From assembly GCA_004123355.1 (NCBI GenBank), contig SCHM01000002.1:372001-436000 (forward strand): a stretch of DNA of 64,000 nt, given 5' to 3'. The translations under genes and the position numbers were made by a program. The notes below the pieces were generated by a model. That model searched no databases. It was not told where the DNA came from and saw only the letters and a program-made list of their open reading frames with translations. Position 1 is the stretch's first letter, and every line of letters begins with the position of its first letter. The DNA comes from Amphirosellinia nigrospora. Its lineage: Eukaryota; Ascomycota; Sordariomycetes; Xylariales; Xylariaceae. This document shows, in pieces, positions 25,901-37,230 of this stretch.

Positions 25901-26623
25901 GAAGACATTCCGGAGCAAGCCCAAGCTGCTCATGGAGGGCATGACGCTCCCAATTGGAGTAGAATGAAGAGTGCGATCATTTTGATGGGTGCCACCGTAT
26001 TATATGCCATTGTTGCCGAGATTTTGGTCGATACAGTCGACGTGGTGTTAGATAACTACGCGATTGACCCCAAGTTTCTAGGCATTACACTATTCGCTCT
26101 GGTTCCCAACACCACCGAATTTCTGGTAAGTCATAACTTCACACGCACGGTCACCGATTCCTCACTGACAGTTCTTGCTCTATAGAACGCCATTTCATTC
26201 GCCATGAACGGAAACATTGCCTTATCGATGGAAATCGGATCTGCATATGCTCTTCAAGTCTGCCTACTGCAAATACCTGCCTTGGTTCTCTTCTCAGCCT
26301 TCTACCCCATCGAACCACAGGAGATAACCTAGATCCTATTCACTGGACTTTTAGCCTACTATTTCCGCAGTGGGATATGGTGACTGTGATTCTCTGTGTG
26401 TTCCTTTTGAGCTATATGTATGGGAGGGGAAAAGTAACTATTTCAAGGGTAGTATTCTACTCTTGACTTATCTTGTGTCATCGTTGGCTTCTACTACTCC
26501 GGTTTCACTGATGGAGTCGCCGATATGAATTCGTCTCGTTTTGATACTCTCGGATCAGACGGGGCGTCTGGAAAACGTACAAGACGATTGGACGGGGGCC
26601 AAATGCACCAGCATACGAGGTAG
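22954..26623 (+). CDS. VNX1: Vnx1-type vacuolar monovalent cation (Ca2+)/H+ antiporter, CAX family
   Basis: Membrane antiporter exchanging Na+/K+ (or Ca2+) for protons across the vacuole or endomembranes; family call from the whole protein pattern. Exons: 22954-23112, 23289-26125 and 26186-26623. A long cytosolic N-terminus (MDPYSQGSSISGSQSP) includes an acidic tract encoded at about 23760-23825, then many membrane segments (for example NWLLFFNIIWTLLFGWWMA). The first exchanger repeat is around GQAVASISAQSSMGLGAAIN (24880-24940) and the second is PNTTEFL plus NAISFAMNGNIALSMEIGSA, split by intron 2. Frame changes occur near 23045, 26325, 26430 and 26475; following them gives FPQWDMVTVILCVFLLSYMY and GFYYSGFTDGVADMNSS, so the stop is placed at 26621-26623. 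The large central part (23289-26125) is unbroken. Ion preference is inferred from the family only. Confidence 0.85.
23113..23288 (+). other. Spliceosomal intron 1 of the VNX1-type gene
   Basis: GTATGTG donor and CTGCCCAG acceptor; removal joins RPEQSYG to TLQTPPPTS within the Ser/Pro-rich N-terminus. At 176 nt it is long for this window. Confidence 0.75.
26126..26185 (+). other. Spliceosomal intron 2 of the VNX1-type gene
   Basis: GTAAGTC donor, CTATAG acceptor, 60 nt; it splits the second exchanger repeat, and removal restores TTEFLNAISFAMNG. Confidence 0.9.
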
Positions 26624-28232
26624 GCGTGGACATTTGGCCGTCCTTGCCTGCTTCTTTTTCTTCTTCTTATATCTCACCTCAATGGGCCGGGGTTCCTTTG
26701 CTCTCGGGCGGTTTGGGAGGTCGGGCCTGCTCTTTTGCTATAAATCCGTAATATAAAACTGCATCGTCACGGCGTGGTGAGGTCACAAACTGGAGTATGG
26801 ATAAGCATTGTATCGGTTACACCATTCGAGGTCTCCTTGGCTGGTTAGAATAACTCAATCCTCAGGTCTTTATAGTCTGCGGAAAAGTAAACATACGATT
26901 TTATTACTATTATCAGTCACAGTAAGGGTCACCTTTTTATATCGCTCGGCTTTGATTATGCCACCAGTCTTTTATCAGTCTCTCGCGTCACACTATTAAA
27001 CGCACATCCGGTAAAATCTGCGTCCCCTAATTAAACTTATCAGAGGTCCTTCGGATGATTGTAATCTCAATTTATTAACCGACGTATGGGACTACAAACC
27101 CAACTTTCCTCTGGTCTAGACCGTGGGAATTCTTTATGTCCCAACATGCTTTCAGACTTGAAAATTAAGGCTACGCAATTTACTTCAAGGTCGATACTAG
27201 GCGTTAGGCGGCTTGCGTTTAGATATCTAATTTGGCGGGGGTGAAGATTGTGATGAGCTGTAAGGTTGAAGGGTTTTGCAAATTGCCTGGAGCTTGTCAG
27301 ATTACTAACTAAAGGTATAGTTGTTGGTTACTACAAAGGAGCGTATAAATCTTCCTATTAGGCTATTGCTTGCTAATACCTCTTCATTTTACCATTCTCA
27401 AGTATACTGGAGACCAGGTTATATATATATTCCTATGAGTCTTCCGGCCGTTGACTCCACTAGATTCTTTTCAAATCCTATCAGCTCCAGCTAGGCGTGC
27501 TAGAGGAAAATAGATCAGAGAAACAAGGTTTGTTAAACATATTTACTAAGTGGAATAAATTAGGGTCTTAGACCTATAAATTCCCTGAGCTTGATAGAAT
27601 CTTTTTGTAATACTATTGTCCTTCCGCAACAACAACGAACAGATCTGCAGAAGAAGGTTAAAATCATGGCATCTCTCGTAAAAGTCTTTACAACATGTAA
27701 TACAAAATCTACTAGAGTGGTGGATCTCCAAAATCAATGTGACAGCGCCAAATAGCCAAACACTCCTTACTCGCAAGTGGCATGGTAACGCATGATGGTA
27801 ACCTGTAGTGCAAACTAGCAGCATGAGTTATGGAAGTGTCTGTACCTGTATAGGCAGAAGTCTCGGACTTATATTTCCTCTGGGCCTCGGACTCTATGGG
27901 GTATCCGAGTGTAACCCCAACCTCCATACTCCGAGACAGAGAGAAATATGAAATAAGAAACGAGACCTGTGGGTATAGAGACTAAGATTCTCCTACTTCA
28001 AAGGACACGAGGGACTCGGTTTTCATGGTACCCTTGGCCCTATACAAGAATTATTATGATTTGACCATTCTCCAAGCCCTTTACAAAACCCCTATTCCAA
28101 AATGAGCGTTTCAAGAATATATAGACTAAGATCCATGTTACGATTACCTTTCATCATACATTTTATCATATGAGTAAGCCACATAGCCATAAGATCACGA
28201 GCCATACATAGAGTCCTACATCGGAGGGTACC
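26624..28232. other. Convergent intergenic region, no gene seen
   Basis: 1.6 kb between the 3' ends of the VNX1-type gene and the ipa-like gene. Only short, family-less frames occur. The stretch around 27.4-28.2 kb is mildly A+T-rich. No RNA gene or repeat was recognised. Confidence 0.5.
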
Positions 28233-30769
28233 TTAGTTGTTGTCTTTCAAGACAAACATGGTACCATACCAGCCATATGCTCGACTCAACCTTCTGCCGT
28301 GGCGCCGGGCTACTAGGAACGGAATTTTGCCTCGAGGATGCGGTTCATGAAACTGGATGCTTCTCTCGACATCTAGCTTTGTAGGTTGAAAGTGCCAGAC
28401 GGACCCATACAGTTTCTGTGCGGTAAACCCCGTGGATTCCATGGCATGCAGAAAGTCGCGCCACGCCACCTCGCCCGCGGTAGTGTTAGCAGCAGGGTCG
28501 AAGAAGACCGTACGAAATACTTTGAGTGCCCGGGTATCTACTTTGAATGTGGGCTGAAAATCTGCTAAACCTCCTGGAGCTGGTGGCGCTGTATCGGTCT
28601 CATTTGTCGTTTCAGCCCCTGGCATTCCACGACGCTTGATCTTGATTTTGCCAGCTCCCAAAGTCAAAGCCTCGGCGCGAGCAGACAACGTAGACTCGGT
28701 CCCTTGAAATAGCTGCGAAGAGGGAGGCACATATTCATAGACCTATTGTTCTGTTGGTGGTTCTGATTTGCCTTCTCCTCTTTCTTGGCAGCCGGCTCAA
28801 CCCACTCCGGCGTGCGCTGCAAGTAGCGTGGCTGTGAGAGGATTTGTTTGTAAGCTGTGCCGTTCATATTTCCAGCTTTACGGTATAGCATGTCGTCCAC
28901 CGCATTCCAGAACGCATCTAGATTTGCCTCGGACCTTCGGAGGGTCTCGACATTTGCCTTGGTTTGGCGCTTTCCTACCGGATATTGAAATTTACCACCT
29001 GAGGATCTCCCAACTGCCGAATAGAAATGATATTCTGCTCTTTGAAAGTGTCTAGTACTTGTGACCAGACCTTAGTGTGTTCTGTGAACTCCTTTTTGAT
29101 CCCTTCCTGTCTGTCGACAAGTGCTCCCTCAAATCCATTGGCCCACGGTTGGAATATCTCGAGTTCCTAAGACATTCTCCTGTTATAGAGAGCTCGCCGA
29201 TAAGCATTGCGATGTATGGAGATACAAGTTCTAGAGCTTTGGACTCTGCTTTCAATAGTCTGTCAAGCTCATCAATGACTGTTGTCATCCGACACAAGAA
29301 CAGATTGTGGCCGTCTTCCCATAAAGTTTGGAGCAGCCAGATGAGTTGCTGCGTGACTTTGTCCCGTTTTATCCCATTGTTCGGTGTAATCTTCATCATG
29401 GATGATTTAGACGATCTTGAATCATGCTGAACGAAAAAGGCCCTCAGAGGTGGCGAAGTAACCACTGACAGACTCAACTGATTCAACACCCCCTTCGTCA
29501 CCTGATTAAGGTAATGCCTGAATCTAAGCAAAGCCGCAAGATATTCCTCTGGTAAATCCTTTTGCGGGGACAATTCTGGGCCGTACTTATTGGAAAGTCC
29601 GCGTAGATGGATTGCTTGGTTCCGGAGTTCTGTAAAGCTCTCGAGTTGAGTGAATGACTCAGTAAGGACGGAACTAATTACTCGGGCCCACGACAAGTCT
29701 TCACGTAAGGGCTTCGCAGTTTGGACGTTTGGGAGATGCTCTTTCATGTCGAGCATAGTCTCGGCGAAGTAACTTGGGTCCTCACGCAATGACCAGATAT
29801 GATCTTCAGCCCGTACGGTTCGGGCAGAGAGGAGGGACTCAATCTTCAGCAAATCTAGTCTAGCAGGAGGCCTGTACGGGGCTTCTTTAGCCATGACGCC
29901 CAAGGTGGAGAAACCCGTGGCGTCAAGGCTCTCTTTTAATGGCGGTTCAGGTTGAATGGTGAACTTATCGCTTGTCATTTGGTCCAAGGGAATGTCATGA
30001 AGGACAGTTTGCAGCAATCGACGAGGAACCCGAGCAGGCGTTCCTGGAACTCGAGGATTAGAAGCCCTTCACCTGGGAGGAACTGTTTACGAGTATGCAT
30101 CCAGTCGAATGCGTCCTCGTGCTCCTCCCAAGCGATCAGTCTTCCGTAGTCCTCCTGTCGAGTCATCCCGTTCAACATCATGACATATTGATTCAGAAAT
30201 ATGGGCACGATAGCCATTGTGACGTTGCCGAGATGCATCGCTTCCCCGTCAGACGCTGCAAAGGTGTGCGGGTGGTTTCGACCTCGGGAATTGAGCAGCA
30301 GAGTCAAAGTTTTGGGGTCGCCCAAATCCTCTTGATTGATGATTGGCCAAATGAAAGACGATCGATGCTGTACGGCAACGCTGTTCAAGTTCCCAGCGTG
30401 TTTGCGAAAGGCAGCGAAGTCAGGACGGTGCGTGAGCGGCATGCCTGGCCAAGCTTGCAACAGGACACCGATGCGCTGTGTCCTGGTCTTCTTCTCCCAC
30501 CGCTTCTGTATCGTGGCCTCATGGCGTTCGAGGATGCCCCGCAGTTTCTCATGATAGGCGAAGACATTGGTGGACCGATCTTTTGCCTCCCGGCGAACTT
30601 CACTGGGTGACGGCATCTTGGGAGGAGCCATGCCCCTAGACGCAAACATGCCGAACGGATCGCTGTTATTGACCCAGTCGATATTGTCCGGCACCTCGAC
30701 GCCATCAAGCTCCGGATGGGGCTCGAATGGGTCGAATTGGTGGTTTGTTAGGGGCTGGAGTGGATTCAT
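28233..30769 (-). CDS. Large fungal 'ipa'-like protein with C-terminal HicA-like domain
   Basis: Start at the ATG at 30769 (MNPLQPLTNHQFDPFEPHP); upstream in-frame codons lack an ATG. The first about 250 residues (RRWEKK-like helical region, then LLQAWPGMPLTHRPDFAAFRK) and the middle (MLDMKEHLPNVQTAKPLRED, NKYGPELSPQKDLPEEYLA) have no fold I recognise but match a protein class frequent in mould genomes. The C-terminus (28233-28560) has DFLHAMESTGFTAQKLYGSV and RSIQFHEPHPRGKIP, resembling the HicA-type double-stranded-RNA-binding fold; in bacteria HicA is the toxin of a toxin-antitoxin pair, but nothing here shows toxicity. Frame changes near 30010, 29090, 28985 and 28730 are read as indels. 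Cellular role unknown; the HicA link rests on pattern memory. Confidence 0.7.
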
Positions 30770-31817
30770 TGTTGCCTTAAAGAGTTTGTTAATTGTGTCC
30801 GGTTGTCTGAAGATCCAGGACAATAGAAGACTACCTACATGTAGGTAGGTTCAGTTATTATCACCAGGACAAACTTTACGAGGTTTAAAATACGAACCCC
30901 TCCTCCACAAAACTACCTACATATATCGGCAGCTGTATAGCAGTGTCAGGCTGCTAGCCAGAAAAGCATATGTACGTACATGGATGTACATGGATGTACG
31001 TACTTGATTAGATCTGATAAGTAAGACATCTCGCGCTAGTCAAGAGCCTCAATCCTTGCTCTTCTATAAATGCAACCACAGCGCCCGCGATATATAACTT
31101 CTTCGGCTGGCTCGACGCCCGGTCTCCGAAGAGGAACCAGGCCCGGCGTTCCCATTTAACATTGTCATGAAGCCTATCACGAAGCCACGATATCCAAGCC
31201 ACAAGTGTTAGCCACAGTACGGAGACAAAGGGATCATCTGTATATAGCCCAGTTACGTCTACGAAGGTAGATTTAGAGATCTTCGCGCAACAACAAGTAT
31301 AGATGACCTACCCCATATATCAAAGGGTCCCTGACAAACATCTTCGTCGTCGTGCTCTATAGAAGCTGAACCCACGGTATTAATATACTACACGATCTGT
31401 GGGTATTCATCCTAGGGTTAGCCGTTCCTACATCGTGTGTATTGGACGTCTAACTGATCCTGGAAGGGCGGCGCAAAACTTTGAATGAATTCGGATTAGA
31501 CGCAGACAGCGCCAGAATTATGAAGCGAGTTTGGACGAAACGTTACTCTTTTCACTGGACAAGGCGGCCCGCCTGACAAAACGCTGTCGAAACCGCCCCC
31601 AATCCAGGCTTACTGGGAGTGCCTGTGGCTTGATGGGGCCGGAAAGCTATGGGTAAATTTAGAAGATGAATTGCAGGATGCATTTTGAGTAGTGCTCTCG
31701 TGCTTCTTTCTCTTGACATAATTAGCTACCTGTGTCAGATGGTCTATATATAGGAGACTCAGCGACTGGTCAACAAGGCGTCGACGGGAAACGTCGTCAT
31801 TGTCGTCCCTCCACAGA
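30770..31817. other. Intergenic region between the ipa-like gene and the first FAD oxidase
   Basis: About 1 kb. It holds the ipa-like gene's promoter, including a perfect 18-bp palindrome (CTACCTACATGTAGGTAG, 30831-30848) 62 bp upstream of the start, and a GTACGTACATG-type repeated motif at about 30971-31003. No coding sequence recognised. Confidence 0.5.
30831..30848. promoter_or_regulatory. 18-bp perfect palindrome upstream of the ipa-like gene
   Basis: CTACCTACATGTAGGTAG reads identically on both strands, 62 bp before the ATG at 30769. It could be a dimeric binding site or simply part of the A/T/CCTA-rich intergenic pattern; no binding protein is claimed. Confidence 0.45.
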
Positions 31818-33654
31818 CTACCAGACAGGAATCTTGAATCCTCCTGGAACGAGTTTTTGAAACACCGAGTGTGGATCGTACTTCTCACTGATCGCCCTAA
31901 GTTTAGCCATGTTCTGCTCTCCATAGTGCTTGATGACCGGCTGGTCCCAACTCGCGTCGTTCATGAACAGGTAGTCGCCCTTGATTCCGACGTTGGACGC
32001 TGCTGAGTTCACCTCGTCGATGTACTGTTTCGAGGCGTGATGGATGGCCTGGTCATCCTCCGGAAAGAGCCATCCCGAGTCTACTTTGAACCAAGTCTGG
32101 TTTCGGGGTGCCAAACCGAGTGCATTGCCGCCTTTCACGAAGCCCGCTTCGACTAAGCTACTGGAGATAGGTTGGATGGAGAATGACGTCGACCCTCCAG
32201 TGATAGACCGGATGTCAGCTAGCGCTGACGAGTTCCGGATGATGCCGTCCGCCTGCTCGTAGAAAAGCCGAGTCGGGGCATAATAAGTTGACGTGAACCA
32301 ATCAATTCTAGCAGCACGCGACAAATCGTTATTGCCAGTCGTGGTAAATTACAGAGTGAAGTGTTGATAGGGCTACTGCATGACATACCTCGGTGGCAGC
32401 TTTGCTGCCTGAGCTGAAGCGTTGAGAAAATCGACAAAAGACGAAACCGTTGTGGTGTCGAATGTAGTGTTGATGTGGTAAAAGGGGCTAAATGCAGGCG
32501 TATTGATCTCCGGTTTCAAGTAGACCAGAGTGAGCAGAACACCGAATGTCTCGTTGACTGGATAGCCTTGTAGAAATAGGTTCGCGTAAGGGTCTTTGTT
32601 GGCAGTATTCTGATACTCATACATGGCGCTCAGTAGTTGAGGTAGGGCATCCAACATGTATCCCTTCAACCCGCCCCATACTTGTCCAATCGGATAAGTG
32701 GAAAGGGTAAAAGAAGTGACGACACCTTTGCTTCTGTCAATGGCTATCATTCTTTTGAAAGAGTGGGAAGACTAAGAGCGACTGTACCAAAGTTGTTTCC
32801 TCCTCCTTTGAGCGCCCAGAACAGGTCTGGATTCGTGCTTGCCGTAGCATGGGCAATGGAGCCATTGGCCAACACCAGCTGCACGCAGGTCAATAGCTGT
32901 TAGGACAGAGGGGGCTTGATTTCGATGTGTCTTACCTCAAACTTAACAACGTTGTCACAGACTAAGCCATAGAGGTCGGAGTGATAAGAGAGACCGCCTA
33001 GAGGTAGAAGTTGGAGTAAGCAGAACAAGTATGATGGGGGACACTGCGAAACGATTACCTCCCAGTATGAGCCCCCCACGCCGACGTCCAAGTCTCTACC
33101 CCGACGACAGTGACGTTGAAGTCCTGCAGCTGAGTGTAGACATTTCCCCATTTTTGCCCGGCACCAAGGCTTGCGGTGGCTGTAGCAGCGCTGTATATCA
33201 CATGGTCGAATTTCGAGAGATCAATCAGAACGCCTTGGTCGATGTTCGCCGCTCCAGGAGATGGAGAATGGCCGCCCGATCGTATGGCGAATGGAACTCG
33301 GCTGCTGGAAAGCAGGGGAACGGCGGTCTGCAAGTCACTCACTGATGCTGGCTGGAAAATGCAAGAGGGTGTGTACCGGTCCGTTTCTGACCTGGGTTGG
33401 TCAACACAGAACTGTCTGTCGGATCTCTTGCAGAGGGCTGGGTTGCCTATGATTGGTGGTCATCATACTTACCAGTTTTCGGCACTCAGCGCGACGTAAG
33501 TGGCATCATCCGGGAGGCTAACAGATTGTTCAAACAAGCCGCTCAAAGTTTGACAGGCAGCAGTGATAGAAGCAGGAGCTGGAGTTGCCTCAACACTGAG
33601 AATGACACCGATCACCACCACAGCAAGGCCTCCAACTTGGTTTGTGAGCAACAT
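31818..33654 (-). CDS. Secreted FAD-linked oxidoreductase, berberine-bridge-enzyme type (cluster oxidase 1)
   Basis: Flavoenzyme of the FAD_binding_4 plus BBE family, which oxidises alcohols, sugars or natural-product intermediates. Start at ATG 33654; [20 protein letters not shown] looks like a signal peptide. The FAD-binding segment reads [20 protein letters not shown] (His of RSGGH is the usual flavin-attachment position), followed by [16 protein letters not shown]. The substrate half ([15 protein letters not shown]) ends with [17 protein letters not shown] and the BBE tail [20 protein letters not shown]. At least four introns are indicated (around 33470-33430, 33055-33010, 32935-32890 and 32386-32311), plus frame breaks near 33090 and 33342. 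It is the leftmost member of the accessory cluster and diverges from the prenyltransferase, with 309 bp between them. Confidence 0.85.
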
Positions 33655-33963
33655 TGGATTTGTTTTCTTAAGAGAGTGAGTGAAAGGTTCCTTTAGATCA
33701 AGGTTCTCGAGTTACTCTAGTTTCTCAGAGGCGAGGATCGCTCAACAAATGTGTAAATACGTGCTTTAACTCTATGCGTCGTTGTCTGCATGACTGCAGC
33801 ACTGACAGGATGATTCTGTTACATTCGGTTCTCTATAGGAGCGAAGCGATGGTTGCAGGTTGGATTCAAAAACAACCGTCACCGCAAAACTGGCTGTGCC
33901 TGTGCCACATATGCTCTCGTCGTCTTTTGCACAACTACTCGGACCAACTACTTACCGCCCCCT
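33655..33963. promoter_or_regulatory. Divergent promoter between FAD oxidase 1 and UbiA prenyltransferase
   Basis: 309 bp between divergently oriented cluster genes, so a shared bidirectional promoter is likely. Because of frame ambiguity at the prenyltransferase N-terminus, its true start could lie up to about 100 bp further left. Confidence 0.5.
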
Positions 33964-35018
33964 ATGGGACAGCCGATCCTACCAGGTCGAGTCAGCGCTT
34001 CTCAGAAGCTTCAGAACGCTACCGAGACGAGATCAACTCATGGGAGAAAGGTCCTGAGCCAGCAGTACGGAGGCGAACACACGGGTGGTTGGGTAGACCT
34101 ACTCCCCAAAAGTTGCATTCCCTATGTGCAGTTGGCCCGACTCAGCCCGCCAGCAGGACTACTCCTCATTTACATTCCGCATTTCTTGGGTCTCTTGCTT
34201 GCCGCGGTCACCGCTCCGGGCGCGCCTCACCATCTCACCCTGCTCTGGAAACCAGCCATTGTCTTATTCGGAGGCAGTGTTTTCTGCTCCAATGCGGCGC
34301 ATGCGTGGAACGACGTTGTCGATGTATCGTTTGACAGATTCGTCGCGCGGACCCGATCGCGGCCAATTGCACGCGGGGCAATCTCGCGTCGGGCTGCTTT
34401 GTTGTTTGTCGTATCCCAGGCTGCGCTCGCTGGCACTCACCTATTCGCGTTCCCAAGACCTAGAGTGGCATGGTGTGGGCGCTGCCTAATATGATGGCAA
34501 CAACTTACTACCCCTGGGCCAAACGACACACCCATCTCGCACAGGTGGTGCTTGGATTCTGCCTGTCGTGGGGTATATTCCTGGGCGCTGTTGCATTACC
34601 GCCGCTTGACAGGGGGGGACCCGGGAGCCTCGAACCCCTCCACTATATGCATGGTCCTCGCATGCATTTTGTGGACAGTCATTTATGACACGGTATACGC
34701 CCACCAAGATATGCAACATGACCTGCAGTTGGGACTCAAGAGCACAGCAGTCCTATTTGGAGACAAGACAAAGTCAGCGCTACTGTGGGCGCTGGCCTGC
34801 ATGGTTGGCCTGCTCGGCGCGAGCGGACATCTAGCTGGTTTTGGGACGGCGTATTTCATATTGACGCTAGGTGGTTGCACTGCGTCGTTGGGGCCATGGT
34901 CCTGCGGGTCAACCTCCAAGACAATCAAAGCTGCTGGTGGTGGTTTCGGTATGGATTCTGGCTGCCAAGCGCGTCCATGGTAGCTGGTTTGGCGGCCGAA
35001 TACTCCCGACGCCTTTGA
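33964..35018 (+). CDS. UbiA-family membrane prenyltransferase (COQ2/meroterpenoid type)
   Basis: Transfers a prenyl chain to an aromatic acceptor within the membrane. Both Mg-binding Asp motifs of the UbiA superfamily are present: NDVVDVSFDRFVARTRSRP at about 34309 and YDTVYAHQDMQHDLQLG at about 34684. PYVQLARLSPPAGLLLIYIP and YYPWAKR are typical of fungal aromatic prenyltransferases, and several hydrophobic helices are visible. The end is read as CWWWFRYGFWLPSASMVAGL with the stop at 35018. Frame breaks near 34470, 34617 (a run of seven G) and 34890 are bridged by conserved sequence. The start at 33964 (MGQPILPGRVSAS) is the best in-frame ATG but uncertain. COQ2 itself is possible; the position between an oxidase, an SDR, a cupin and a P450 favours secondary metabolism. 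Confidence 0.85.
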
Positions 35019-35461
35019 CCACCGCACAGCCTTGCGCGCCGCGTTCGCACAGCGTCATGGAAGAGGCTGTGGGGGTACGTAGTAGTGTCGAATGCTGTCA
35101 TGGTAGCAATCAGTGCAACTGCTCCGTACATAATATGTTCGGTTGGTATTTTCATGTCGCTTCAATCTGTTATCAGTTGTCTTCTCCGAATTGGGCGCCG
35201 AGGCGGGCGACCCCTAGCGGAGTCAAATTCAAGCAGAAAGACCTAGCTATCATACCGTCACAATGTGGTCAAATGACTTGTTTTATCATGAGGCTCTTTA
35301 CCTGCCTTCAAATTAGCTTTTGTGTTTCCTGGGTTTCCGCAGTGCCCCTTGACCTAGTCTCAGTGAGAACGCTTTGCTACGCCTGTAACCGACGCTCATC
35401 TTGTGTTCTAAACGACCTCTTCAATCGCTCAACCTAATAATAAGTCTCTAGTTCTCACGTG
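35019..35461. promoter_or_regulatory. Short intergenic region before the SDR gene
   Basis: 443 bp, no supported coding sequence; it presumably holds the prenyltransferase terminator and the SDR promoter. An open frame spanning 34871-35437 has no family pattern and overlaps the prenyltransferase end. Confidence 0.45.
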
Positions 35462-36630
35462 ATGATGGAAAGCGCGTCGATACTGGTGATAGGAGCAAAT
35501 AGCTCGCTTTGCATCCCCGTTGTCGAACAACTTCTCAGCCATTATCCACAGCACACACTCATCTTGACGGTCCGAGACCCAAGCAATGCCCACGCTCAGA
35601 CGCTGAAGGCCATCGTGTCGAAACATTCAAACGCGACGGCCGTCGTCAGACTGGATCTCTCCGACCTCTCCGCTGTGTCTGCGTTCACCTCTAAGCTCGC
35701 CGAAGACATCGCAAGCAAGACTCAACCCCGCTGTGCGCCATCATAGCCGCCGCATACCACTGGAACCTCGTACGCGATCCCGAGCTTACCGTCGACGGAT
35801 ATGACCAGACAATCCAAGTGGGCTTCATCGCACACGTGTCCCTTATCCTCCGACTGCTAGGAAGCTTTGGGCCTGGAGGCGGACGCATCTTGCTCTTCTC
35901 GAGCGACGCACATTGGCCTGGAAAGAACGGTTGTGAGTACACTGTCACCATTCCCACCCAGGTCTTGAGTTGTTCTTACCACAAGCCCCTAGCGCTTGCA
36001 TCATTGGGAGACGCGGTCATCCGGTGATACAATTCATGTCTCTCGTAGTCCATTCGTTAATCTCAGCACGCAGTTGAAAAGTACCCGCCAGAGATCCCAC
36101 CGACCTGAGCAAGCTCGTAAGGCCCGAGTTGGCGATGATAAATTCGGTTTGGGATTTCAACAATATGCATGTACCAAGCTTGCCGGAGTGGCTTGGTTGC
36201 ATGCCCTCAACAAGCATCTGGAAAAGGTTTGTCGCACCTGTCATTCATCAATAATGAAAAGCTTCAACCCGTGTTGATATTTTCCAAGGATCCAAAGCTG
36301 AACACCATCACCGCGATTGCTATGAATCCGGGGAACCTTCTTGACTCCCGTGCGCTCAGCGTCAATGCGCCTAGATACGTTCGGCTCATACAGCTGCTTG
36401 TTCTTCGACCGTTCGCGCCTCTCATTCGGTTGCTCGATCCAACAGCGCGCTCTGTGCGTGATGCAAGTGCAGATGTTGCCAAACTTGCTGTAGATCATCA
36501 GTACGCAGGCGCTTCTGGTCACTACACGCTGTTGGCGAAGGATGAGAGCTCCCCAGAGAGCAGGGATGAGGGGAAACAGAAGGCGTTGGTGGACACAGAG
36601 TGCGAAATGGGCACTCGTCGGCACAAATGA
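35462..36630 (+). CDS. Short-chain dehydrogenase/reductase
   Basis: NAD(P)-dependent SDR with Rossmann start MMESASILVIGANSSLCIPV, the segment RLDLSDLSAVSAF, and the catalytic YxxxK as YACTKLAGVAWLHALNK. It then reads DPKLNTITAIAMNPGNL, as in fungal SDRs whose middle is EKYPPEIP..DLSKLVRPE (visible here at about 36072-36120). Two introns: about 35934-36050 (GTGAGTAC donor, CTCGTAG acceptor) and about 36226-36289 (GTTTGTC donor, TTTCCAAG acceptor), the latter joining NKHLEK to DPKLN. Frame breaks near 35733, 36105 and 36140. The third Gly of the usual cofactor motif is not obvious, which might be real or an error. Likely oxidises or reduces a cluster intermediate. Confidence 0.78.
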
Positions 36631-37230
36631 CACAGTGATAAGTTTGTCGGAATAAGTTTAGAATGAACAGGGGTCTTTGACCTGCAATAGCGCGGCTACA
36701 TACTCTGCCATACAAAATATACCCAAAACCCATGTATCTCTGCTTCGCGTGCTTCTTTTTTTTAACGAAATGCCAAGTATGCTATTTATGTAGTAATGCC
36801 ATATGCACTACTCTATACCTACCTACCTAGGTATCTACTAAGTAACCATATAACCTGTTAGTAAAGCTACATATAATAAACAAAGTATTATAGAAACAAG
36901 TTGCCCGGAGCCCCCGCAACTAAATTACTATGTATAGCCTAGTACTTAGTCGGTCCCTGAGAAGAAGAATATAGGTTGCAAATAAAAGCTTGATTAAAGG
37001 AAGAGAGTTTGTCAATAGGTACATGTACACCCACTTCGTGAATCTATTTAAGACGGGACTCTCTGACTATGTACCACCTGCAGCTGTCTGATACAGTGGT
37101 TGCCAGGTGGCCCCCTGCGTGGGCAACACCGATCGTGTACGCATAAGACATTTGAAACCCAATGAAACACCAACACACCTACTGCCAAAGTGAGCCTCAA
37201 TGAGACATCCGCAGACACGTATGAAGCGGC
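36631..37230. other. Convergent intergenic region between SDR and cupin genes
   Basis: 600 bp, A+T-leaning, no gene seen. It contains the palindrome TACCTAGGTA at 36824-36833. Confidence 0.5.

Noticed and set aside
33055-33345. Plus-strand frames within the first FAD oxidase as separate genes
   Set aside because: They are complementary to the FAD-binding domain of the minus-strand oxidase.
34871-35437. 188-codon plus-strand frame after the prenyltransferase
   Set aside because: Its first part overlaps the prenyltransferase C-terminus in another phase, and the rest has no conserved pattern or plausible start.
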